NCBI GenBank assembly: GCA_001914955.1
Contig: MNDM01000003.1
Coordinates: 5,653 to 61,456, forward strand
Direction of reading: 5' to 3'
From: Nitrospirae bacterium 13_2_20CM_2_62_8
GTDB taxonomy: Bacteria; Nitrospirota; Nitrospiria; Nitrospirales; Nitrospiraceae
DNA: 55,804 nt
The first letter of the stretch is position 1. Each line of letters starts with the position of its first letter. Of this stretch, positions 1 to 6,798 are shown one piece after another. The notes below the pieces were generated by a model, which searched no databases, had not been told where the DNA came from, and saw only the letters and a list, made by a program, of their open reading frames with translations. The position numbers and the translations under genes were made by a program.

Positions 1-185
1 TTCTCCGCCGGCGGCAGGGATGAGCTTCGCCCGATCTGCCAGAGTTGTGGCGAAGATTATGATTCTGTCGCGCAGGCGACACCCTGTTTCGGCGCAGAAC
101 TTCGTTGCCGGTTGGTAGGGCTGGCGCGCCACTGCCCAAGAGCATGCTGTCGGAATGTTTCTCTCGCGCCAAAGGGGAGCTTGGG

Positions 186-218
186 ATGGAGCCGGCGAGT
201 GGGATCGAACCACCGACC
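186..218 (-). repeat. Duplicated 3' end of tRNA-Thr
   Basis: A perfect 33-base direct repeat of positions 359-391, which is the CCA end, acceptor 3' strand and T-arm of the tRNA-Thr gene nearby. The copy is not followed by an anticodon arm, so it is a fragment, not a second tRNA. A shorter inverted copy of the T-arm (17 bases, positions 320-336) lies between them. Such duplications arise when an element uses a tRNA 3' end as attachment site or when a tandem tRNA decays; no integrase is visible here. Confidence 0.8.
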
Positions 219-257
219 GTCGCCGGGTCGGCCCTGAAGCCTGCCTCTCCGCCTCCT

Positions 258-312
258 ACAAAGGGGGCCAGCCCCCTTGTACGATCCCCACGAAGGGGGC
301 ACACCCCCTTCG
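258..312. terminator. Two GC-rich hairpins downstream of tRNA-Thr
   Basis: Positions 291-299 pair perfectly with 304-312 (9 bp, loop CACA); positions 258-267 pair with 272-280 with one bulged base. Both stems share the core AAGGGGG/CCCCCTT. They lie downstream of the minus-strand tRNA gene and could end its transcript, but there is no T-tract, so a repeat-element origin is equally possible. Confidence 0.45.
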
Positions 313-359
313 GAACCCCCAGGTCGGTGGTTCGATTCTGGGTCACACGAAGTGCGGTA

Positions 360-435
360 TGGAGCCGGCGAGTGGGATCGAACCACCGACCTGCGGTTTA
401 CGAAACCGCTGCTCTACCAACTGAGCTACGCCGGC
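360..435 (-). tRNA. tRNA-Thr (anticodon CGU)
   Basis: On the minus strand a complete 76-nt cloverleaf can be drawn: 7-bp acceptor stem GCCGGCG/CGCCGGC, D-arm, anticodon stem GCGGT/ACCGC enclosing loop TTCGTAA (anticodon CGT), T-arm GGTGG/CCACT region with TTCGATC loop, discriminator T and an encoded CCA. It decodes ACG. No variable-arm expansion is present. Confidence 0.95.
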
Positions 436-538
436 CGTCAATGTCTTGCGAGGAAACAGGATGGATAGGACGTGGAATTGATGGCATCATACTCAGCACT
501 TCCATTACGTGTCAATCGAGTGACAGCATTAGGAGGTG

Positions 539-2062
539 TCATTTGACCCGGGCAAGCGGAAGGGTCCGAACCTGGGCGTTCGCATCGAGCGGAGGGACGC
601 TCATCGGCTCTTGTTCATGCCCGTATTCCGCCCTGGCGGCTTTGGGTACCTGCGTCCGCACGTAGTCGAACAGCTCTCCCAACGATACCAGCCCGTCACC
701 ATCCGCCTCAGCTTCGCCGCCGAGCCCCTTGAGGAGATGGAAGGTGAACAGGCCATGCCGGCCCCGCTCATACTGATGGGCATTCTGGGCCTCGCTGATT
801 CCGAGTATCTGCACGAGCTTGGCGGTTCCCATCGTGGGCACCGCAGCGTCCCAGACCGGACTCTGCCCCTTCTGGCGGATCGAGTCGTGCTGTACCGTCA
901 TCGTCACATCGAGCAGCAGCACCGCGTGCTGAAGCGGCAACCGCGTCAGGGCTGCCTGGAGCCGACGCAAGGACAACAACCGAACGTGGGAGGTGGGAGT
1001 CCCCTCATAGGGAAACAGCGAGACGGCACCGGTCACGGGATCCACCATCGCCCGACCGGAGAAGAAGACCAGCACATCTCCTCCCGACTCGACATGCTGC
1101 GGCAACCAGTTCTCGAGCACGTCAACAAGGTCGTCCTTCAGGGCGTGGTCGTCCGTCACCAGCTTGACCTGCCAGGCCGGAATTCCTCCTACCGCCCGGA
1201 GATACCTCGCCATGACTTCGGCATCGTGGGAGGCAAATTTGACGACCGGCACCTCGGGATCGCGGAAGGCACCGATCCCGATCGCGATTCCGACAGAGTT
1301 CCGCCGCTCGTACCCACGGACCCGCTCCGGAACCTGATCGACGTCGATGCTGCGCGCCTGCGAGGCTTCCGCTTGGGCGGGACGAGAGGCGGCGCTCCCC
1401 CCTCTCCCCGCCCCCGTCTGCAACCCCGATACGAGCGGCTTCCCCTCACGCTGCTTCGCCTCCGCGGCCTGCAGGATCTTGATCGAGGTGCCCAGGTGTT
1501 GGTTGAGCCCTTGCGCTAAACGCGTGATCGCGTCGTTTGCCAATTCGGCGAGGCCACGCACCTCGCAGCTTTGACCCTCCGTGTCTATGTTGCCGCGAGC
1601 TTCCGTACGCAGGTTCCGGGTCGAGAGCAGGGTGCCACCGGCGTCGAAATAGGAAACAGTGGCGCCGAGCGTGACGGTGGCGGGATAGCTCCTGGTCGAC
1701 TGGCGATGGATGAAGAGCTCGACCTCCTTCAACCCCAGAACGACCTCCACGACACCATCGGACGCCGCCGCCACGCGGCTTCCCAACGGTTGTGCGTCGG
1801 CGAGCACATGCTCGAACACCATACCAATGTCGCGCTTCAAGGCCTCTGTGAGACGATCGCCGAACGGAAGTGTCCGGGGTTGACGGCAGGAGTCCGTGTA
1901 GGCAAGCGCGGCTTCCGTCACGCTTGGGTCTAGCCGAAGACCGACCGTCAACGGAAGCCAGTAGCCCTGCGAGGCACCTGCCCCGGTAAACCACCTGGAC
2001 GATATCTCATTGCAGCCCGGGAATATGACCAGCAGGACCAGTGCCACGGTCAGCCCGGTCAT
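539..2062 (-). CDS. Caspase-like (C14 fold) lipoprotein with degenerate active site
   Basis: 507 residues from the ATG at 2062, chosen because it opens directly into a hydrophobic signal ending in a lipobox-like FPGC; the open frame continues upstream but would overlap the divergent prenyltransferase gene. The N-terminal half (about residues 20-220) is a periplasmic domain of unknown type. The C-terminal half (about 250-500) has the layout of caspase-like peptidases: GIAIGIGAF start, segment FFSG at about 335, LLLD strand at about 385 and an EF-hand-like DGDGLVSLGEL near 460 that is usual in these proteins. The catalytic His (normally SGHG) is replaced by SGRA and the catalytic Cys (normally DACxSG) by DVTMT, so it is probably not a peptidase. 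Role unknown; perhaps a scaffold or ligand-binding protein at the outer membrane. Confidence 0.7.
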   Translation of the reverse strand: MTGLTVALVLLVIFPGCNEISSRWFTGAGASQGYWLPLTVGLRLDPSVTEAALAYTDSCRQPRTLPFGDRLTEALKRDIGMVFEHVLADAQPLGSRVAAASDGVVEVVLGLKEVELFIHRQSTRSYPATVTLGATVSYFDAGGTLLSTRNLRTEARGNIDTEGQSCEVRGLAELANDAITRLAQGLNQHLGTSIKILQAAEAKQREGKPLVSGLQTGAGRGGSAASRPAQAEASQARSIDVDQVPERVRGYERRNSVGIAIGIGAFRDPEVPVVKFASHDAEVMARYLRAVGGIPAWQVKLVTDDHALKDDLVDVLENWLPQHVESGGDVLVFFSGRAMVDPVTGAVSLFPYEGTPTSHVRLLSLRRLQAALTRLPLQHAVLLLDVTMTVQHDSIRQKGQSPVWDAAVPTMGTAKLVQILGISEAQNAHQYERGRHGLFTFHLLKGLGGEAEADGDGLVSLGELFDYVRTQVPKAARAEYGHEQEPMSVPPLDANAQVRTLPLARVK

Positions 2063-2225
2063 CCGGCTGAGAAGGAAGGGTGGAGGCGCAGCGTGGGGAG
2101 GTCTCGCCAACACGGCCAACCCTATATACCGAAAATGACGAGAGAAGGCAACTACGAGGACAAGGTTCCTTGCGATCCGAAGCCCGGATTGACACGGTTT
2201 TCCCCAGTGCGCTAAGGTCCCAACC

Positions 2226-3131
2226 ATGCCGGATTCGGCTGCAGGGGCAGGGCTCTCGCGTGCCAGCACTCCTCACGGGAGCCTGCATTGGTCGACGCTG
2301 GCTCGCCTCATTCGGCTCTCAAACCAGTCCGGCACCCTCCTGCTGATGCTGCCCACGCTGTGGGCGCTGCTGCTCGCCTCGCGAGGCACGCCGGACTGGA
2401 GCTTACTGGCCGTCTTCGCGGCCGGCTCGTTCCTCATGCGGAGCGCGGGCGTGGTTCTGAACGATCTCGCGGATCGGTCCTTCGACCGTCTCGTGGAGCG
2501 CACGCGCACACGCCCCCTGGCCAGTGGTGTCCTGGGAGTCCCCGCAGCGCTGGGCACTGCGACCGTGCTGATGGTGGCCGCAGCAGGCTTATTGAGCTTC
2601 ACCAATGAGCTGACGATCCTGCTCAGCCCCGTGGCGCTCCTCCTGGCCACCATCTATCCGTTTTCGAAACGGTTCGTGCATCTCCCCCAGGCCGTGCTCG
2701 GCTTCGCATTCGGCTGGGGGGTCGTCATGGCGTGGGCGGCAGCTCGGAACAGGCTGGAGATCCCCGTCTGGTTGCTCTATGCGGGCTCGATCTTCTGGGC
2801 CGTCGCTTACGACACCATCTATGCGCTGCAGGATCGCGAGGACGATGCACGAATTGGAGTCAAGTCCTCGGCGCTGCTGTTCGGCGCTCGGACCTGGATC
2901 GCGGTGGGCGTTTCGATGGGCGGAATGCTGATCATGCTTGGCCTCACCGGATGGATCGTAAGCCTCGGACCCGGGTTCTATGCCATGTTGGCCGTCGTCG
3001 GCGGGTTTTTTACCAGACAGGTCTGGACGCTGCGGGGCTCGGTCTCCCCCGCACGGGCCTTCAGCATGTTCAGACAACATGTCTGGGTTGGATGGGCGAT
3101 CTTAGCCGGGATCTGGGTGGGATTCTTGTGA
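2226..3131 (+). CDS. UbiA-family polyprenyltransferase
   Basis: 301 residues, polytopic membrane protein. Both Asp-rich motifs of the family are present: NDLADRSFDRLVE (NDxxDxxxD) near residue 80 and DTIYALQDREDD near residue 195, which bind Mg-prenyl diphosphate. Several hydrophobic helices fill the rest. The family attaches a polyprenyl chain to an aromatic ring; the closest roles are 4-hydroxybenzoate prenyltransferase (ubiquinone) or the MqnP-type enzyme of the futalosine menaquinone route. A Nitrospirota host would favour menaquinone, but the sequence alone does not decide. The gene stands alone, divergent from the caspase-like lipoprotein and convergent with the cytochrome cluster, sharing a hairpin terminator-like repeat at its stop codon. 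Confidence 0.85.
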   Translation: MPDSAAGAGLSRASTPHGSLHWSTLARLIRLSNQSGTLLLMLPTLWALLLASRGTPDWSLLAVFAAGSFLMRSAGVVLNDLADRSFDRLVERTRTRPLASGVLGVPAALGTATVLMVAAAGLLSFTNELTILLSPVALLLATIYPFSKRFVHLPQAVLGFAFGWGVVMAWAAARNRLEIPVWLLYAGSIFWAVAYDTIYALQDREDDARIGVKSSALLFGARTWIAVGVSMGGMLIMLGLTGWIVSLGPGFYAMLAVVGGFFTRQVWTLRGSVSPARAFSMFRQHVWVGWAILAGIWVGFL

Positions 3132-3170
3132 AGGTTGAGGCTGAGGCTACTCAACCTTAGCCTGAGCCTT
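3131..3170. repeat. AGGTTG-type inverted-repeat tract (copy a)
   Basis: One arm is built of AAGGTTGAGGCTGAGGCT units, the other of CAACCTTAGCCTGAGCCTT units, so the two arms pair. It starts at the prenyltransferase stop codon (3129-3131), and its C-rich arm encodes the last residues (AKAQAKVE) of the convergent cytochrome. Likely bidirectional terminator or mRNA 3'-end hairpin. Same family at 6708, 43769, 45616 and 55114. Confidence 0.75.
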
Positions 3171-4169
3171 GGCTTCGGATTTGTCTGGCCCCGGCGCCCG
3201 CAGCGTCCCGACATACATGACGATCGCTTTGGCGTCCGAATCAGTGAGGCCGAGATTCGGCATGCGCGTGTCCGGCTTCATGCTTTGGGGGTACTTGATC
3301 CAGCGATAGACCCATGTGGAATTGAGCCGGAAGCCCGCACGATCCAGCGCCGGACCCACCACCCCCCCTGTTTCTCCGACCCGGTGACAGGCATGGCAGC
3401 CGTACTTATTCATGTACAGGCGCCTTCCATCGTCGGACAGCTTCACGGCCTGCCCAGGCTTCATCGTCAGATCCGGTCTAGCCACGGCCGCGAACTTCGG
3501 CCGGGCGGAAAAGTTCGCCTCCGCCGCTTTGGCCTTCTCCAATTCCTTTGCTGCGACGGCCAGGGCTTCCTGCTCCTTGCTGGTGGCAGAGTCATCAACT
3601 TCAGCTCGCTTCTTCTTGGCTTCCTCCTCAGCCTTCTTCTCGGCCGTTTCCAGGACCTGCTTGGCCCGATCGTATTGCTGCTGAGCAGCCTGAAGCTGGT
3701 CCTGCAACCCTTTCTTCCGCCCGTCCACGTCGTACTGCAACTTCGTTCCGTGCAGAGTCCTGACGTAGGCGACGATCGCCCAGAGCTCCTCCTCGGACAG
3801 CGTGTACTTGAAGGTCGGCATGGTCGGCACGGCAAACTCATCGTCGCCGATCTTGTCGCCCACCTCGGGGGTGGTATCTTTCATCTCGCGCGAGACAGTC
3901 GCAAAGAGCTCCTCGTCCTTGAACGTGGACATCTCCTCCTTGGCCGAGAGATCCTTCGGACGGGGATCCGGCATCGAGCTCCAGTTATAGCCCTCGTTTT
4001 GGCGGCCGTGCTCACCGTGACAGTGCATACAATAATGGGCGTACAGTTTCTGGCCCTTGGAGACCCGCTCACTTTGAAACAGTGCGCAGCCAGCCCCGAC
4101 GACGAGCGCCGAGAGGCCGACGAGCGCGCCGGCCAGCCAGACCCTTCGAACATCTCCTGTCGTCCTCAT
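3147..4169 (-). CDS. Di-heme cytochrome c lipoprotein with coiled-coil linker
   Basis: 340 residues from the ATG at 4169, which overlaps the upstream gene's stop as ATGA. The N-terminus is a signal peptide with lipobox VGAGC, so the protein should be anchored to a membrane on the periplasmic side. Two heme c sites: CMHCH near residue 46 and CHACH near residue 280. They are separated by a roughly 70-residue Lys/Glu/Ala-rich segment (DQLQAAQQQYDRAKQ...) predicted to form a long helix or coiled coil. It is the last gene of the eleven-gene respiratory cluster and would pass electrons between the membrane complex and soluble carriers. Its C-terminal tail is encoded within an intergenic repeat arm. 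Confidence 0.88.
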   Translation of the reverse strand: MRTTGDVRRVWLAGALVGLSALVVGAGCALFQSERVSKGQKLYAHYCMHCHGEHGRQNEGYNWSSMPDPRPKDLSAKEEMSTFKDEELFATVSREMKDTTPEVGDKIGDDEFAVPTMPTFKYTLSEEELWAIVAYVRTLHGTKLQYDVDGRKKGLQDQLQAAQQQYDRAKQVLETAEKKAEEEAKKKRAEVDDSATSKEQEALAVAAKELEKAKAAEANFSARPKFAAVARPDLTMKPGQAVKLSDDGRRLYMNKYGCHACHRVGETGGVVGPALDRAGFRLNSTWVYRWIKYPQSMKPDTRMPNLGLTDSDAKAIVMYVGTLRAPGPDKSEAKAQAKVE

Positions 4170-4996
4170 GCAGACCGCCCTTTCTTCAGCTTCCGGACGA
4201 CCACGAACTGAAAGCCCACCGCAAGGCCGATGGCCAGCGCGGCATAGAGATACCCCGAATAGTCCGGCGGCGGCTCGGCGCGGAAATACCACCACGAGGA
4301 CACCGCCTTTTCCGATCCCTTCTCCTTCAGATCGCCGCTGTCCAGCTTCTTTCCATCCCAGATCGCAAACGCGACGTTGATGAACTCGCCGGGTTTGATC
4401 TGGACGTCATGCTCCACATCGCCGGTCGAGAGGGCGCGAGCGAACACGACCTTCCACGTGCCGTCCTGATAGACGCCTTTGCCTTTGACATCCTGCTGGG
4501 CCTGGACTTTCAGGGTGCCGAACCCCTGGGCATTCATGTCCAGAACCTTGGCGCTCACGTTCTTCCAATACCAGATATTGACGGGGCCGCCCTCCACCTG
4601 GGCCATGGGCTGGCCATGCGCGAAATGCGCTTTCTTGTCCCCGACCATGAACTCCAGCGCCGCCGCATCATGGGGATCTTTGCTGGGATCCGCGTACTCA
4701 AGGAGAATGGCCAGGTGCCGGCCGTCATGCAGGGCGCGCACGGTGACCGACTTCACGGTGACTTCCCCAATCCGCGTCGGCCAGTGCACTTGAGGGGATA
4801 ACGGGAACTCCGAGCGGGGCGCGGTGTTCCACGCGGCGGCGGTCGGATCCTCCGCCGGCAGGGCTCCCTTCACGAGATCGGCTCGGACTGCAACGCTTTC
4901 CTGTGCCAAGCCAACTTCGGCCTCCAGGAGGCCCGCAGCCAGAACGACTCCTGCCAGCAATGCCAGGTACCGGATGTGCCTTCGATTACTCATCAT
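4166..4996 (-). CDS. Ethylbenzene-dehydrogenase/NxrC-type heme-binding subunit, membrane anchored
   Basis: 276 residues. The ATG at 4996 is chosen because GGAG lies 8 bases upstream; a GTG at 5002 is too close to it. A signal peptide (hydrophobic to about residue 30) is followed by a domain resembling the cytochrome-c-552/DMSO-reductase-like heme-binding fold (gamma subunits of ethylbenzene dehydrogenase, selenate reductase and the candidate NxrC), recognised from segments such as LAILLEYADPSKD, GPVNIWYWK and YQDGTWKVVFAR. A single C-terminal transmembrane helix follows (about residues 245-265). No molybdopterin catalytic subunit is in the window, so here it probably serves as a heme b electron carrier inside the cluster. 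Family assignment is moderately sure; the b-heme is inferred from the family. Confidence 0.75.
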   Translation of the reverse strand: MMSNRRHIRYLALLAGVVLAAGLLEAEVGLAQESVAVRADLVKGALPAEDPTAAAWNTAPRSEFPLSPQVHWPTRIGEVTVKSVTVRALHDGRHLAILLEYADPSKDPHDAAALEFMVGDKKAHFAHGQPMAQVEGGPVNIWYWKNVSAKVLDMNAQGFGTLKVQAQQDVKGKGVYQDGTWKVVFARALSTGDVEHDVQIKPGEFINVAFAIWDGKKLDSGDLKEKGSEKAVSSWWYFRAEPPPDYSGYLYAALAIGLAVGFQFVVVRKLKKGRSA

Positions 4997-5022
4997 GCTC
5001 ACTACTCCAAGAGAGGTCAGGC

Positions 5023-5281
5023 GGCCTGGCTCCTACTGCGCGCGTCATCACTAGTTGCATTGACAGAGCAATGGGCACCACGGCACCGCGTGGTCTTTCC
5101 GCTGTGCCTCGGGCTGGTGGCCTGGCAGCCTCAGACTGCGCGCGTCCGGCGAGCACTCCATCCACCTGTGCCCGGAACCAATGAATCTTGAGTGCGCGAC
5201 GCGCGAGCACGTGAGGCTGCCTGGCCAACATGCCTGCTCTTCAGTGCGCGATGCGCGAGCGCAGGAGTCAGGCTGCCTGGC
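5023..5281. repeat. Nested palindromic repeat element (copy 1)
   Basis: Fills the 295-base gap between two cytochrome-cluster genes. The inner element, about 5119-5226, has near-perfect terminal inverted repeats (GGCCTGGCAGCCTCA ... TGAGGCTGCCTGGCC) and GCGCGCG/GAGCAC subterminal motifs. An outer pair of related arms starts at 5023 (GGCCTGGCTCCT) and ends at about 5281. A related single element is at 41065-41173. No ORF of its own; looks like a MITE or REP/BIME-type element. Confidence 0.7.
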
Positions 5282-5291
5282 TTCTCGCCCC

Positions 5292-6071
5292 CTACTCCCA
5301 GGTCCTGGGCTTCTGATGGGCCCCGTCGTATTCGCCCATGATGATTTTCCAGACCCACTCATCCGGAAGCTCCAGCTCCCAGCGTGGCATCGCCGATTTC
5401 CAGGGCATGCCCTCGACCGGCAGCCCCACCCCACCCTTCTTGATCCGCCAGTACAGGTAGGACTCCTGGAGCTGGGCGATCGTCCCCGGATCCACGAAAT
5501 TCGCCGGTGGCGGATCGAAGCCACGAGCGGCCGGTCCCTTGCCGTCGAAATTCGCGCCGTGGCAGGGGGAGCAGAAGGCGGCGAAGAGCCCCTTGCCCAT
5601 CATCACGTTCTCCGGGGTGTTCGGGATCGGGTTCGAGAGTCCGACAAACTCGCCGGGGGGAGCCGGATGGATGGTCCGGCTCTCAGCCGGCGGCATGTCG
5701 CTGGGAACCGCGCTGGCGTAAGTCTGCCAGCCAACCAGGAGAGGAAAGAGCACCAGCACCAGCAGGCGGGTGATTTTCATGGGCCCGGTCTGTCCTTCTC
5801 CGCTCAAGAAGCGGACGATGGGGCCAAAGAACTCCTCGGTCGACTCACCGCTGATGGTGGCGAAGATGACGATACCGGCGACGGCCAAGGTCAGGTACAG
5901 GAAGATGAGGTTGGCCGGCAGCGGAGCCGTGAACAGCGGCAGGATGAATTTCAAGAACAGATACAGACCGACGACGAGGACGACTCCTTTGGCCAGCACC
6001 CCGCCTTTATCGAGGAGGACCCCGACTTTTTTCAGGAGCACCTCGCCTTTGAGCAATAGGCCGCCTTTCAT
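5292..6071 (-). CDS. Membrane-anchored mono-heme cytochrome c
   Basis: About 259 residues from the ATG at 6071 (a GTG at 6080 is also possible). The N-terminal part has hydrophobic helices at about residues 30-50, 55-75 and 100-120; the C-terminal part is a periplasmic cytochrome c domain with one CSPCH site at about 165 and a distal Met candidate in the GMPWKSAMPRW segment. It lies between two other cytochrome genes of the cluster, 18 bases or more apart, same strand. Likely an electron-transfer subunit attached to the Rieske/cytochrome b core, comparable in role to cytochrome c1 but of unrelated topology. Exact partner unknown. Confidence 0.85.
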   Translation of the reverse strand: MKGGLLLKGEVLLKKVGVLLDKGGVLAKGVVLVVGLYLFLKFILPLFTAPLPANLIFLYLTLAVAGIVIFATISGESTEEFFGPIVRFLSGEGQTGPMKITRLLVLVLFPLLVGWQTYASAVPSDMPPAESRTIHPAPPGEFVGLSNPIPNTPENVMMGKGLFAAFCSPCHGANFDGKGPAARGFDPPPANFVDPGTIAQLQESYLYWRIKKGGVGLPVEGMPWKSAMPRWELELPDEWVWKIIMGEYDGAHQKPRTWE

Positions 6072-6098
6072 GTCCTCCACCCTTCCTTCAGCGGAACG

Positions 6099-6689
6099 TT
6101 ATCGTGCCTGGGCCAGCGCCACCGCGGCGGCCGTCGGCTGCAGGATCTCGGACGGACTCACCGTGATCGGCTCTCCGCTCATCTGCTGCAGAAACGCGAT
6201 CACAGAGAGAATTTCGTTGTTGGACAGTCCGATCGGATTCTTGTTGATGTGCGGCATCCTGGCCGGGTATTGCTTCGGCGGCCCCTCATGCCGGTAGTCC
6301 AAGTAGATGTACGCCTGGGGCTGGGTCAGGCTCTCGTAGATGAACTCGCGGGTGAGCTTGGCGCCGATGCCTTTCAAGTCCGGACAGCGCGCCGACTCGC
6401 TGGGACCGATCGAGTGGCACAGCGCGCACTGGCCCTTGCTGAAGAAAATCTTCTGCCCGATGGCCGCCATGTCGGCCGAAGTCTTAATCGTGGCCACGTC
6501 GAATTTCTCCTCCGCCGGCGGCAGCGACGCCATCTGGGGGATACTCAGCGCAATCAAGGCGAACGTCCCGAGCACGATCATCACAAACCCCACAACCCGG
6601 AGAAAGCGGGCCTGGATAAATAGCAGGATCGCCACACCGAGGGCCACCACGAGGAGCCCGATCAACTGGAGCAATGCAACTTCGCTCAT
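6099..6689 (-). CDS. Membrane-anchored mono-heme cytochrome c
   Basis: 196 residues; start supported by GTGAGGAA directly upstream of the ATG at 6689. Two N-terminal transmembrane helices (about 5-25 and 30-52) precede a periplasmic cytochrome c domain with heme site CALCH near residue 90 and a Met-containing segment ARMPHINKNPIG as possible sixth ligand. Same strand and order as the other cluster genes, so it probably belongs to the same transcript, although an AGGTTG-type hairpin tract separates it from the bd-like gene upstream. Confidence 0.87.
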   Translation of the reverse strand: MSEVALLQLIGLLVVALGVAILLFIQARFLRVVGFVMIVLGTFALIALSIPQMASLPPAEEKFDVATIKTSADMAAIGQKIFFSKGQCALCHSIGPSESARCPDLKGIGAKLTREFIYESLTQPQAYIYLDYRHEGPPKQYPARMPHINKNPIGLSNNEILSVIAFLQQMSGEPITVSPSEILQPTAAAVALAQAR

Positions 6690-6707
6690 TTCCTCACCGA
6701 TGCCGAT

Positions 6708-6798
6708 GAAGGCTTAGGTTAAGGTCGAGGTTGAGGTTGAGGAAAGGCTTGGTCCTTGTTCTTGTTTCGCCTCGACCTCAGCCTCAACATTAGCCTTC
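6708..6798. repeat. AGGTTG-type inverted-repeat tract (copy b)
   Basis: G-rich arm with repeated AGGTTAAGGTCGAGGTTGAGG units near 6712-6742, C-rich arm CCTCGACCTCAGCCTCAAC near 6770-6788, loop about 30 bases. It lies at the stop codon of the minus-strand bd-like gene (6790) inside the operon, where it may act as an attenuator or mRNA processing/stability hairpin. Confidence 0.7.

Noticed and set aside
1-435. Integrated prophage or island at tRNA-Thr
   Set aside because: No integrase or phage gene is in the window; only tRNA fragments and hairpins are seen.
1-538. Small ORFs across the tRNA-Thr region
   Set aside because: They run through the tRNA gene and its duplicated fragment in several frames and have no coding signature.
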